Assembly (NCBI RefSeq): GCF_900105515.1
Contig: NZ_FNSY01000001.1
Location: forward strand, 7,056,001 to 7,120,000
Direction: 5' to 3'
DNA length: 64,000 bases
From: Streptomyces sp. 2131.1
GTDB taxonomy: Bacteria; Actinomycetota; Actinomycetes; Streptomycetales; Streptomycetaceae
Made by a program: the position numbers and the translations under genes. Below the pieces are notes generated by a model that saw only the letters and a program-made list of their open reading frames with translations, searched no databases and had not been told where the DNA came from. Numbering within the stretch: the stretch's first letter is position 1; each line of letters starts with the position of its first letter. Positions 46,386-55,009 of this stretch are shown piece after piece.

Positions 46386-46754
46386 TCATCGTTGCCGACC
46401 TGCCGGCTCGCGACCGCCTGCAGCGCCTCGCGAAGTGTTAAGCGGTTGCTGCGGGATCGTCACCTCGTACGTGCGGACCGTGGACATCTGGATCGGCTGC
46501 GTACCGCTGCGGAGGTGCGCGATGAATGCCTCGCCTTCCGCTGGAGTCCATTGCCACGGGTACAGGTCGGTGAACTCCTCCAGGCGCTGACCAGACGCAG
46601 CCCGCGGATCAATCGTCCTGGCCCTCAGGAAGCGTGCCGCCTGCTGGCGGGTCCAACCGTTCTTCCTCGCCTCGAACACCGCTGCTGCCGGGTCGAGGTG
46701 CACCACATTCCGGGGCAGTACAAGCCGTGCTGACCCTGGGGCCTCGGTAGTCAC
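46386..46754 (-). pseudogene. Truncated copy of the element's tyrosine recombinase
   Basis: The first ~100 residues align with the recombinase at 59341: EAPGSARLVLPRNVVHLDP, GWTRQQAARFLRARTI, YPWQWTPAEGEAFIAHLRSG and PIQMSTVRTYEV. After that (about 46455) the similarity stops, so the catalytic domain is gone. Its upstream DNA keeps the repeat pair seen before the intact copy. It is therefore a left-end remnant of a second element. Confidence 0.85.
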
Positions 46755-46760
46755 AGGCTC

Positions 46761-46909
46761 GTTGTAACCGATGCAACATTGTTGCGGCGGTCTCTTCCCT
46801 CCCAGGTCACCGCTAAGGGTGAACTCTCATCGAAGTCCGCCCCACCGCGCTGGGCCAGCGGTATCAAGAGTTCGAGTAGCCTGCGGGGCGTTGTGTTCGA
46901 TGCAATTCA
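46761..46909 (-). repeat. Upstream repeat pair of the truncated element
   Basis: On the minus strand, TGAATTGCATCGAACACAAC (46909-46890) and TTGCATCGGTTACAAC (46776-46761) lie 113 bp apart. They share TTGCATCG..AC-type text with the pair at 59186-59333, which has equal spacing. The outer copy marks the probable junction with the interrupted gene at 46827-47090. Confidence 0.75.
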
Positions 46910-47090
46910 TCCTGTTCTCGAGGTCCCGGAACGATGGCAGGCCCACGAGGTATAGCCAGCCCGTCTCGGTCTGCCGCCGCTGCCATAGCCGTGCCACGAC
47001 CTCTTGCTCCGGGTGCCCGGGAACCGGGCCGGCGGGCAGTACGACCCGCACCGGCACCGGCTGGGCCGCGTCAGCGGAGGCAGTGGTCAC
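46827..47090 (-). CDS. Small protein, 3' end probably replaced by element junction
   Basis: The first ~58 residues (from GTG 47090) look native: PVPVRVVLPAGPVPGHPEQE, VVARLWQRRQTETGWLYLVG, LPSFRD. The remaining 29 residues are encoded across the proposed element end (NRMNCIEHNAPQATRT) and are probably new. The family is a small actinobacterial protein often found on mobile or integrated elements; I cannot name it. It follows the 79-residue gene by 37 bp and likely shares its transcript. Confidence 0.55.
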   Translation of the reverse strand: MTTASADAAQPVPVRVVLPAGPVPGHPEQEVVARLWQRRQTETGWLYLVGLPSFRDLENRMNCIEHNAPQATRTLDTAGPARWGGLR

Positions 47091-47127
47091 AGCCTCACGG
47101 TAAGCACCCGCCGCCAGCTGACGGACA

Positions 47128-47367
47128 TTACCGCTCGGGCAGTTTGCGGCGAAGGCCGCCTACCGCCTTCCACAGGTCTTCGAGTTGGTCACCGAGAACT
47201 CGCATGCGTCGGTCCATGTGCTCCATCCGTGCCGCGACCGCCAGCGATGCGAACGTCTGCGCCGGCTGTGCCGCGCCGGCGTCACCCTCCATGGCCTTCT
47301 TGGCGTACCTGGCGGCAGCCGCTTCGTACCGCATTGCGCGTTCCACCGCGCTTGCGCGAACGGTCAT
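47128..47367 (-). CDS. Small helical protein
   Basis: The 79-residue product starts at ATG 47367 with GGAGGG five bases upstream. It is helical and charged (SAVERAMRYEAAAARYAKKA, RMEHMDRRMRVLGDQLEDLW). No signal, membrane segment or recognisable family is seen. It is probably co-transcribed with the next gene downstream. Confidence 0.6.
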   Translation of the reverse strand: MTVRASAVERAMRYEAAAARYAKKAMEGDAGAAQPAQTFASLAVAARMEHMDRRMRVLGDQLEDLWKAVGGLRRKLPER

Positions 47368-47557
47368 GTAGCCCTCCCGGGTTGATCTCTTTCTCCGTGC
47401 TACTGGCCGCGCCCCACAGGGGGCGTCTGCGGAATTTTGGTCCGCGAGGCCGTCCACGGACGCGGGCCAAACCCCAGGCGAAGCTTGGCCGCACCCGCGC
47501 AGGGCGGCCTGGCGGGGAGGGAGCGGGTGGCGCACGCGACACAACATACCGACGGTC

Positions 47558-47588
47558 GTGTCGGCAACACCCGATAGGATGCCGACAC
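47558..47588. promoter_or_regulatory. Probable TetR operator over the ABC-operon promoter
   Basis: GTGTCGGC (47558-47565) and GCCGACAC (47581-47588) form an 8-bp inverted repeat with a 15-bp spacer. TAGGAT (47575-47580), a good Streptomyces -10, sits in the spacer. The start of the permease gene lies ~80 bp further. The TetR at 49569 is the likely binder. Confidence 0.65.
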
Positions 47589-47666
47589 CTGCGTCGTCAA
47601 CTTTAGGCAAAGATGCGATGTGGCCAGCCTGTCATGCCCTCATTTCCCTTTCCCTCGGAGAACTCC

Positions 47667-48794
47667 GTGTTCCTTGCCCTACGCGATCTGCGCTTCGCCC
47701 GCGGTCGCTTCGCCCTGATGGGTGCGGTGGTCGCGCTCATCGCCGTACTCGGTGTCCTGCTGTCGGGGCTTGCCTCTGGTCTGGCGGATGCCGGCATATC
47801 CGGGCTGCGCGCGCTGCCTGTGACCCATTTGGCCTTCGATGAGAAGGCGACCAGCGAGCAGTTCTCCCGCTCGACCGTGGAGCAGGAGGACTGGCAGGCG
47901 TGGTCCAAGGCCCCGGGGGTGGAGCGCGCGGAGCCGTTCGGGAACACCCTGGCCAATGCCCAGGTGACCCAGGGCGCCAAGAAGGGCGAGCAGGTCAACC
48001 TCGCCGTCTTCGGCATGGCACCGGACTCCCCCCTGGCACCCCGCCCCAGCGACGGTGAGGGCCTGAAGGAGGGCAGCGCGGGCATCGTGATCACCCGGGA
48101 GATCGCCGACCTGGGCGTGGAGGTCGGTGATGTGCTGACCGCGGACAAGAGCGGGGTGCCGCTGAAGGTCGTGGGGCTGGTCGACGAGACCATCTCCTAC
48201 GGCCACATCGGCGTCGCCTACGCCGACCTCGAGACGTGGCGGCACCTGCACTACGGCCTGCCCGGCGACCTGCCCGAGGCCGCGAGCCGGCAGGCCACCG
48301 CCGTCGCCCTGACCCTGAAGCCGGGCGCCGACATCGCCGCGGTGGAAAAGGCAACCGGGACCCTCGCCGAGACCAAGGAAGAGACGTTCAACGCGTCCCC
48401 CGGCTACGAGGCCGAGTCGAGCACCATGGCCCTGATCGAGGGCTTCCTGTACGTCATCTCCGCCCTGGTCGTCGGCGCGTTCTTCACCGTCTGGACCGTC
48501 CAGCGCAAGCCGGAGATCGCCCTGATGAAGGCGCTGGGCGCCCCCACCCGGTACATCCTGCGCGACGCGCTCGCCCAGGTCGTCGCCGTCCTCATCGGCG
48601 CCACGGCCCTCGGCACCGCCGTCGGTCTGGCCCTGGGCAGCGCGATGATCGGCAAGGCCCCCTTCTCGCTGTCCGCCCCGGCCATCGCCACCTCCTCCGG
48701 CCTCCTCATCGTCCTGGGCACCGTGGGCGCCGTCGTCGCCGTCCGCCGCATCACCGCCGTCGACCCCCTGACCGCTCTGGGAGCCACCCGATGA
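47667..48794 (+). CDS. FtsX-type ABC transporter permease
   Basis: From GTG 47667 (GGAG six bases upstream) the product has 375 residues. A first helix (FALMGAVVALIAVLGVLLSG) is followed by a ~200-residue extracellular MacB-PCD-like region. Three more helices form the FtsX domain (YVISALVVGAFFTVWTVQRK, EIALMKALGAPTRYILRDAL). It pairs with the ATPase encoded just downstream, with ATGA overlap. Such DevC/MacB-like pairs move lipids, peptides or antibiotics outward. The TetR gene in the same operon suggests a drug or signal as inducer. Confidence 0.93.
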   Translation: MFLALRDLRFARGRFALMGAVVALIAVLGVLLSGLASGLADAGISGLRALPVTHLAFDEKATSEQFSRSTVEQEDWQAWSKAPGVERAEPFGNTLANAQVTQGAKKGEQVNLAVFGMAPDSPLAPRPSDGEGLKEGSAGIVITREIADLGVEVGDVLTADKSGVPLKVVGLVDETISYGHIGVAYADLETWRHLHYGLPGDLPEAASRQATAVALTLKPGADIAAVEKATGTLAETKEETFNASPGYEAESSTMALIEGFLYVISALVVGAFFTVWTVQRKPEIALMKALGAPTRYILRDALAQVVAVLIGATALGTAVGLALGSAMIGKAPFSLSAPAIATSSGLLIVLGTVGAVVAVRRITAVDPLTALGATR

Positions 48795-49507
48795 CCACAC
48801 CCGCCTCCGACAACCAGGCCGCCGCGGACACAGGCCGCTCCGGCGGGTTGCGCCTGAACGACGTCACCCTCACCCTCGGCGACGGCGATACCGCCGTCAC
48901 TGCCCTCGACGACGTCGGCCTGACCGTCGCCCCCGGGGAGTTCGTCGCCGTCGTCGGCCCCTCCGGATCCGGCAAGTCCAGCCTCCTCGCCGTCGCCGGC
49001 GGCCTCCAGCGCCCCACCTCGGGCACCGTGCACATCGCCGGCACCGAGCTGACCACCCTTTCGGACAAGGAACGCACCGCCACCCGGCTCCGCCACATCG
49101 GCTTCGTCTTCCAGCAGTCGAACCTGCTGGCCTCCCTCACCGTCAGGGAACAGCTCCTGCTGCCCCTGCACATCGACGGACGCCTCGACACCACTGCCCG
49201 GACCCGCGCCGACGAACTCATCGAAGCCGTCGGACTGACCCACCGCGCCGGCTCCCGTCCGCACCAGCTGTCGGGCGGCGAGCGCCAGCGCGCGGGCCTG
49301 GCCCGCGCCCTGATGACCTCTCCCGCCGTCCTGCTGGTGGACGAACCCACCTCGGCACTGGACCGGGTACGGTCCGCCGAGGCGGTGCGGCTGATCGCCG
49401 AGCAGACCCACGAACGCAACACGGCCACGGTCATGGTCACCCACGACACGGTGATAATGGACGCTGCCGACCGGGTGTACGAGATGGTCGACGGCCGCCT
49501 GTCCTGA
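48791..49507 (+). CDS. ABC transporter ATPase (LolD/MacB type)
   Basis: The 238-residue protein has Walker A GPSGSGKSS, the Q-loop FVFQQSNLL, signature LSGGERQRAGLA, Walker B VLLVDEPTSALD and the H-loop VMVTHD. These are features of LolD/MacB-type ATPases. Its ATG overlaps the permease stop (ATGA), so the two are coupled. The switch is AL-D-rich with no extra domain. Confidence 0.95.
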   Translation: MTTPASDNQAAADTGRSGGLRLNDVTLTLGDGDTAVTALDDVGLTVAPGEFVAVVGPSGSGKSSLLAVAGGLQRPTSGTVHIAGTELTTLSDKERTATRLRHIGFVFQQSNLLASLTVREQLLLPLHIDGRLDTTARTRADELIEAVGLTHRAGSRPHQLSGGERQRAGLARALMTSPAVLLVDEPTSALDRVRSAEAVRLIAEQTHERNTATVMVTHDTVIMDAADRVYEMVDGRLS

Positions 49508-49568
49508 CCGGCGGCCGCGGGCCAGCACCGTTCCCGGCCCCGTCCACCCCCCCAGGAGCCCGCCCCGC

Positions 49569-50180
49569 ATGCCGAAGATCAACGCCTCCACCGTCGCCGA
49601 GCACCGTGCCCAGCAACGCGAAGCGCTGATCGGGGCGGCGATCGACATCCTGGTCAACGAGGGCGCCGCCGCCGTCACACCGGCGGCGGTCGGCGCCCGC
49701 GCGGGCCTGGCCCGCTCCAGCGTCTACCAGTACTTCGACTCCTCCGCCGCCCTCCTGGCCACCATCACGGAGGAAGCCTTCCGGCGCTCCAACGAGGCAC
49801 TCACCCGCGCCCTGGCCACCGCGAACGGCCCACTGGAACGCGTCGAGGCGTTCTTCGCGGAAAGCCTCCGCCTGGCCGCCGAAGGCGCACACCGGCCCGC
49901 CGTCGCCCTCATGAACGCCGGCCTCCCCCCGGCCTGCCAGCAGCGGCTGATGGAACTCCACCTGGAACAGGTCGAACCGTTCCGCGCCGCCGTCCGGGAA
50001 CTCGGCGCTCCCGAGCCCGCGCTCACGGCCGACCTGATCGCCGGAATGCTCCACACCGCCCTGGCCGCCGTCGAGAACGGCACCCCCCTCGATACGGTCA
50101 CGCAGCGCACCCTCGCACTCGTGGGCCGCTGCCTCACCCCGGCCGGCAGCACCGCCCGCGCATCGCAGATAGGGGCCTGA
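49569..50180 (+). CDS. TetR-family regulator of the ABC operon
   Basis: The 203-residue protein has an N-terminal TetR HTH (REALIGAAIDILVNEGAAAV, VGARAGLARSSVYQYFDSSA). It starts at ATG 49569, 61 bp after the ATPase stop, with AGGAG upstream. The position at the end of the transporter operon suggests autoregulation through the operator at 47558-47588. The C-terminal ligand domain is typical in length. Confidence 0.92.
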   Translation: MPKINASTVAEHRAQQREALIGAAIDILVNEGAAAVTPAAVGARAGLARSSVYQYFDSSAALLATITEEAFRRSNEALTRALATANGPLERVEAFFAESLRLAAEGAHRPAVALMNAGLPPACQQRLMELHLEQVEPFRAAVRELGAPEPALTADLIAGMLHTALAAVENGTPLDTVTQRTLALVGRCLTPAGSTARASQIGA

Positions 50181-50184
50181 AGCC

Positions 50185-50730
50185 CTCGCACCGCCGGCGC
50201 ACCTCGGCCGGAACGGCGAAAGTCGCGCGACGTCCTCGTCCCGGACATCGAAGCCGTCGGCGCGGAGCTGGGCGAGGGCGGCATCCATGTACCGGGTGTT
50301 GAACAGGACCAAGGTGTTGAGGACGAGGCCGAGGGCGCCGATCTGGTCCTCCATGCCATCCTGGTAGCGCTGGTAAAGCTGCCCGGCACGGCCGTGGAAG
50401 ATCTTCCGGGCGAGCGCGTGCCTTCCTGAAGGTTGGCCTGCACCTTGATCTGGCGGCGTAACCGAGCTCGTCGGCCAGACGCAGAAGGTGCAGGGTCTTC
50501 GCGATCCGCCCATAGTGCGCGATCGCGTCCCCGAGCGGGGTCGGGCGCCCGTCGCGGGAGAGCATCCGAATCACGTCGTACGCGCGGACGGCGCCGGTGT
50601 GGATGGAGCCGATGATACGACCGCCCTCATCGCAGCTCACTCGGTCGGATAGTTCGGGGCGGACCTCCGCGACCATGCGCACCGCACGCTCACGAAGCTC
50701 GGCAGGGTAAGGGGAAGGACGGGCTATGAA
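50185..50730 (-). pseudogene. Tn3-family transposase remnant joined to IS3 OrfA start
   Basis: The minus strand has TGAVRAYDVIRMLSRDG, GDAIAHYGRIAKTLHLLRLA and, after a shift, YQRYQDGMEDQIGALGLVLN plus NTRYMDAALAQLRADGFDVR. This is the C-terminus of a Tn3-type transposase. Ahead of it (about 50650-50725) is ARPSPYPAELRERAVRMVAE, the start of an IS3 OrfA. The two remnants are directly joined. Confidence 0.85.
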
Positions 50731-50774
50731 CTCGATCCTCTCAGGGAATCGAGCCCCCAACGACCCGGAGCGGT

Positions 50775-50921
50775 TCACCACACCGGAGTGCCGCTGGTGG
50801 TGTATCTGTTGCCGATGTAGCCGGCGTCCGGCGAGGCGCTGGCGCTGCCTGCCGAAACAGTGAGAGCGAGCAGGGCGGTGCAGGCCGCGGCAGCGAGCCG
50901 CGTCGGGTACTTCTTGAACAC
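50775..50921 (-). CDS. Very small secreted peptide
   Basis: From GTG 50921 (AAAGGACG upstream) the product has 48 residues. Residues 1-28 are a clear signal peptide (VFKKYPTRLAAAACTALLAL..ASAS). The mature part, about 20 residues, is SPDAGYIGNRYTTSGTPVW. It has no cysteines. It abuts Tn3/IS3 remnants, so it may be the 5' end of a longer secreted protein cut by insertion. Confidence 0.5.
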   Translation of the reverse strand: MFKKYPTRLAAAACTALLALTVSAGSASASPDAGYIGNRYTTSGTPVW

Positions 50922-51120
50922 GAGCGTCCTTTTAGACGCCTCGACATGGTGCCGATGACCGGGGCGCGAGTTGGCCGCGCCCGTCATGCCCACGCTGTGA
51001 GTACCAGCAATGGGCATGACGGGATCGCACGAGCGATACATGACGTCTCGTTGGTCATTGTTCGGCAATGCGGCCGAGACGAGGAGCGGAAGCTACTCGG
51101 CTGTCATCGGCAGCTACACG
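50922..51120. other. Short intergenic stretch
   Basis: No gene or hairpin is supported here. It should contain the promoter for the 48-residue gene. Confidence 0.4.
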
Positions 51121-51654
51121 TTACTTCCAGACTTGGTACCTGCCACCGTTGCACGGCAGGGTGTATACGACGCCGTGGGAGTTGCTGTCAAGGCACTGCC
51201 CCGTCTCCCGGTTGACCAGGTTGAAGCCGTCGCCGGTCCACTTCTCGTACCACTGCTCGTAGTAGTTCACCGGGCTGGAGCACCGCTCGGTGTACACCTG
51301 GCCTTGCCAGTAGGCGGTGAGACATTCGCCCTGGTACGACTTCTCGGTCCAGGCACCGTCGAAGTTCTCCAGGTTGTTCTGGCCGTCGTACCAGTCGCTC
51401 TTGAGGTGGCCGATGGGGTCGAAGCAGTGGACATATCCCGGAGCGTCCGTGGTGACGACGTGCTCCGCGCCCGTGGTGGTCTCGGTGATCAGACAGCCGC
51501 CCGTCGCCGCGTTGCGCCAGTGGATCTGGCTGTCGGCGGCGGCGTTTCCTGCGGTTGCGAGAATGAAGGCGGGCGTGGCAGCAGCGGTGGCGAGGATCGC
51601 AGCAAGAAGGAAGCCTCTTTCACACCAGCCGCTCCGAACCGCTACGCCGCCCAC
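51121..51654 (-). CDS. Secreted ricin-type lectin-like protein
   Basis: I chose the GTG at 51654, which overlaps the upstream fragment by 13 bases; the product has 177 residues. A signal peptide ends near NAAADSQ. The mature ~130 residues contain GGCLITE, ECLTAYWQG, GQCLDSNSHG and the final GRYQVWK. The repeated Cys-Leu and QxW pattern is that of RICIN beta-trefoil domains. Four or more cysteines could form disulphides. It probably binds a carbohydrate. There is no catalytic domain. Confidence 0.7.
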   Translation of the reverse strand: MGGVAVRSGWCERGFLLAAILATAAATPAFILATAGNAAADSQIHWRNAATGGCLITETTTGAEHVVTTDAPGYVHCFDPIGHLKSDWYDGQNNLENFDGAWTEKSYQGECLTAYWQGQVYTERCSSPVNYYEQWYEKWTGDGFNLVNRETGQCLDSNSHGVVYTLPCNGGRYQVWK

Positions 51655-52290
51655 TCCAGCCCCAGACCAGCGAGGGCGGCGAGCTGCTCCGGGGGGAGTT
51701 TGTCGCGCCGGCTCATGGTGTTGGAGAGCCATACGCCCAGCTTTATGGGCACCGTCTCGTCGTCGACGAGGACGTCCACCACCGCCCCGCGCGGGACGGG
51801 TTCGGGCAGGAGCTTGGCCCAACTGTCGTGTTCCTGTTGCCGCGACCGCCAGGTGCCGACGGCGTCTCCCTCGAAGATGATGCCGGGCGCGATGTGGGGC
51901 AGGTGGCCGTCGGCGTCGGACAGGTCGGCGAGGACGCGGTAGTGGCGTTGCCAGTCCAGCGGCCACGGGCAGTCCCCGTCTGCGTCGATCGCGGTGAGCT
52001 GCGCTGCTTCTTTCGCGGCCCGGTACGAATCTTTGCCGAGGCCGTCTTTGCGTCGGAGGTTGGCCAGCTGCTGCCCGATCGGCACGGACCCGGTGCCGGC
52101 CGGGTCGCCCCAGACCGCGTCCTGCCGGGGAGTGAGGTGTCCGGTCGCCCGCCGGTACGAGCGCAGGACGGCGAGCTTGGCCTCCCACGCCTCCTCACCC
52201 GGCTCCCAGACCATCCTGTTCTCCGGCGCGTCCAGCAGCGCCGGGTCACTGGGTGCCGCGGTCAGGAGTCCTGTACGAGCCGACGGATGA
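51642..52290 (-). pseudogene. Helicase-associated domain protein, 5' end lost
   Basis: The frame is open upstream to about 52290 but has no start. It reads MVWEPGEEAWEAKLAVLRSY, GQQLANLRRKDGLG, CPWPLDWQRHYRVLADL and GVWLSNTMSRRDKLPPEQLA. These are repeats of the actinobacterial helicase-associated (HA) domain. The helicase core is absent. The gene probably lost its 5' half when the Septu-like pair or its flanking DNA arrived. Confidence 0.7.
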
Positions 52291-52310
52291 CGCCGGGAGG
52301 CAATCGCTGC

Positions 52311-53162
52311 TCAGCCGACCGCCATCCCGCCGTTCACATACCAGTCGCACGCCGTCAGGCCGTGGAGCAGTGCGGTCTCGAAGCTGTTCGGGTGTGCCTC
52401 CTCCGCGCTCAGGGCCTCGTCCGATATCGATGCGCGGAGCTCTTCGGGCCCCGAGGACGTCAGCAGCCTGATGTCCCGCCTGCGGCGGTTGGACAGCCGG
52501 CTCGACGTCGCCTTCGCGTACCGCTCCGCGAGCTTGTGGTCAGCGAAGTGGTGATGCAGGCGCCGGCCCTTCGTCTCGGGCCAGGAATCAGGCGGGCGGA
52601 CGAAGTAGGTGGCCGTGACGCCGCCGTTCGCCCGATGGACATAAGCGAAGAGCCACCGTTCTGCTCCGAGGTCGTCGAAGTAGGGGTGAAAGGCCTCTTC
52701 GCCTGCTTCGGTGGCGAGCTTGTTGCTCTTTCCCTGGTTGCAGGGACCACAGGCGGGCACCAGGTTGAGCGGCGTCAGCGCGCACAGAGGGAAGGTGGCC
52801 TTGGGGGCGTGATGGTCGAGCTGAGCGACAGGCTGGTATCCGCACAGAGGGCATAGGTTGTGCACGGCGGCGGCCATGAGGGCGTCGTAGAGCTTCCGGC
52901 CGGGCGCCCGGTCCACCAGCGCGGTTTCGTAGACGGCGTGAAAGCGCTTCCTGTCGGAGTCCTCCCTCTGCGCACCGGCCTCCGCGACGAGCAGTGCGAG
53001 GAGCTGTCCCGCCTCTCCCGACGTCCGGTAGCGCTCCTCGAGTGCGACGAGTTCGGGAAGACGGGCACGGAGATCCTCACCCCAGTCCTGGGTGTCCAGC
53101 CATTTGGTACAGGCGTTCAGCACATCACTGACAGTGATCTCAGGCTTGGGTGGCCACAGCAT
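52311..53162 (-). CDS. HNH endonuclease, Septu PtuB-like
   Basis: The 283-residue protein has an HNH core: CPLCG (Cys104, Cys107), LDHH at 115-118, Asn133, and PACGPCN (Cys138, Cys141). The N-terminal ~100 residues are helical, and the C-terminal half is unassigned. It starts at ATG 53162, sharing one base with the ATPase stop (TGATG), so translation is coupled. An OLD-type ATPase followed by an HNH nuclease is the layout of Septu anti-phage systems (PtuA-PtuB). The assignment rests on order and motifs, not on alignment. Confidence 0.8.
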   Translation of the reverse strand: MLWPPKPEITVSDVLNACTKWLDTQDWGEDLRARLPELVALEERYRTSGEAGQLLALLVAEAGAQREDSDRKRFHAVYETALVDRAPGRKLYDALMAAAVHNLCPLCGYQPVAQLDHHAPKATFPLCALTPLNLVPACGPCNQGKSNKLATEAGEEAFHPYFDDLGAERWLFAYVHRANGGVTATYFVRPPDSWPETKGRRLHHHFADHKLAERYAKATSSRLSNRRRRDIRLLTSSGPEELRASISDEALSAEEAHPNSFETALLHGLTACDWYVNGGMAVG

Positions 53163-54655
53163 CAGCGTGCTCCTCGCGCCCGTTCGAACGTCATCGCGCG
53201 CAGCAGGGCCCGGGCTTCGCTGCCCAGCCCGGTGAACCTGCCCGCGATTTCCTCGTAGGTGCCGCCCCGGTCCACTTCCCGTGCGATCGCCGCATGAAAG
53301 CCGGTCGAATCGACCTCCAGGCCGAACGCTTCGAAGGTCAGCTCTCCGACACTCTCACCGTAGGTCTCCGTCGTGGGACGATGAGCCGTGAGTTCGTCGC
53401 CGTGGCGCGAAAGCATCCACACGCAGGACGCCGGTACCTCCTGCAGGACGACGGGGGAGTGGGTCGCGATCACGGCCATGCCGTTGCGATCGCTGAGCAG
53501 GTCGGACAGTGTCCGCGTCAGGGCCGCGAGCAACGGGGGGTGCAGATGCGTCTCGGGTTCGTCGATCAGCACCAGGGTGCGCTCACCGACCACCTCCATC
53601 AGGCGGGTCATCATCAACAAGACCACGGCATGCCCTGAGCTCAGGCTGTCGAAGATATTGCCCATGCGTTCTTTGAACTTGAGGTCGCTGCCTTCGCGGA
53701 CCATGGCGTCGATCACCGGCATGTGCTCGTCGAGGAAGCCGCTCGCGTTGTAACTGAGCGTGTCGACAGCCTTTCGCCAGCGCGCGCCTCGCGAGCCGAT
53801 CCGGACGGTGGCGAAACTGTCGACGAACTCCTTGCGCCATTCAGCCGCGGTCTTCAGCCGCACCCCCTCGGCATGCCGCAGGCCGATGAAGTGGAACGAG
53901 AGGCCAGCAGGCGCCAGATCGTAAGGCCGGTCGAAGGGGCTGAAGGAGACAACGACGCATCCGGTGAAGTTGTTGTCCTCGTATTCGGACGGACTGTGCA
54001 CGGCGATGCGTCCCTCCGTCGCCGCTTCGGCCAGGCGGTGCAGCAGCGTGGACTTCCCGACGCCGTTGCGGCCGATCAGCGCGTGCAGATTGGTGGGTGG
54101 CTTGCTCCCCGGTTCCGCGTGGAAATCGAATTTGTGCGCGGGCAGCAGACCTTTCTGATCAGGCGTGTAACTCCAGCGGAAGGGCACGACGCGGGCCCGC
54201 ATTCCCGTCGCGATGAGGTTCGCCGCGTAGAGCTGCTGCTCCGTTCGGCCGCGGAGCAGGGACTTCTGGTAGACGTCCAGTATCCGCGCGGTTCTGTGGG
54301 CACTCGAGTCGAAGACGACATCGTTCAGGGCGCGGAGAACCTCGTACCCCATGCCTGCATCGGGCAGCTCCCGCAGCTTCTCGTAGTAGTCGTCTTCGTG
54401 GGCCAGACTGAAGAATTCGTCGCCCAGGGCGGTGAACGCAGGGGGAAGCAGGTCCGCCGTCCGCCTCGTTCCGTCGGAACGCATCGACACATGGCCGATC
54501 CGCAGATACCCGATCCGGAGTACACGAGCGTCCGCCAAGCGGATGCTGAGCTCGAACGTGGTGATGAACCCACCGTCGTTCCAGCTGTCGACCATCAGGT
54601 AGGCACCGGGCCGATCCGGCATCGGTTCGCTGTACTCCAGGACGGTGAATTGCAT
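53162..54655 (-). CDS. AAA (OLD/SMC-like) ATPase, Septu PtuA-like
   Basis: The 497-residue protein starts at ATG 54655 after GGAGGGGG. Walker A is GRNGVGKST (residues 195-203), the signature-like motif is LSSGH (338-342), and Walker B is TLVLIDEPETHLHPP (360-374). The D-loop/His switch is VIATHSPVVLQ. The N-terminal ~190 residues are a beta-rich insert typical of the AAA_21 group. It pairs with the HNH gene downstream. Proteins of this pair sense phage infection through nucleotide depletion in known Septu systems. The start codon lies in a 13-bp match to the recombinase-element end motif. Confidence 0.85.
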   Translation of the reverse strand: MQFTVLEYSEPMPDRPGAYLMVDSWNDGGFITTFELSIRLADARVLRIGYLRIGHVSMRSDGTRRTADLLPPAFTALGDEFFSLAHEDDYYEKLRELPDAGMGYEVLRALNDVVFDSSAHRTARILDVYQKSLLRGRTEQQLYAANLIATGMRARVVPFRWSYTPDQKGLLPAHKFDFHAEPGSKPPTNLHALIGRNGVGKSTLLHRLAEAATEGRIAVHSPSEYEDNNFTGCVVVSFSPFDRPYDLAPAGLSFHFIGLRHAEGVRLKTAAEWRKEFVDSFATVRIGSRGARWRKAVDTLSYNASGFLDEHMPVIDAMVREGSDLKFKERMGNIFDSLSSGHAVVLLMMTRLMEVVGERTLVLIDEPETHLHPPLLAALTRTLSDLLSDRNGMAVIATHSPVVLQEVPASCVWMLSRHGDELTAHRPTTETYGESVGELTFEAFGLEVDSTGFHAAIAREVDRGGTYEEIAGRFTGLGSEARALLRAMTFERARGAR

Positions 54656-54689
54656 CGAGGCCCCCTCCAGAACGTGTGTTGTAAGGATG

Positions 54690-54925
54690 CCTCAGCTCCT
54701 GACAGCGCCCGTAGCGGCAACTCGGATGCCGCCCACGTACAACGCCACGCAGACGCCGGAACCCCCCTCGACGTCCTGGGCGAACTGGTGGACCACAAGT
54801 CCGTCAGCACTACCCAGCGCTACTACAACCCTCGGCAATTGCATCAGGCGGGCGAGGCACTGCAGGTGGCCTGGGCGATGCGGGAAGTGGAACGAGTTCG
54901 TAGGGTCTATGGACTTGCTTCCTGA
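54690..54925 (+). pseudogene. Tyrosine recombinase C-terminal remnant
   Basis: The frame reads QRHADAGTPLDVLGELVDHK, SVSTTQRYYNPRQLHQAGE. This keeps the final His and the nucleophile Tyr region of a phage-type integrase. Everything upstream is gone. It lies directly next to the Septu-like pair. Confidence 0.75.
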
Positions 54926-55009
54926 GCGGGCATGTTGCCGAGTCGATCCCGTCTGATGCATGACCTGCCCTCCAGAAGGGGGGGCTGGGGTGGTGCATCA
55001 CGGGAACGG

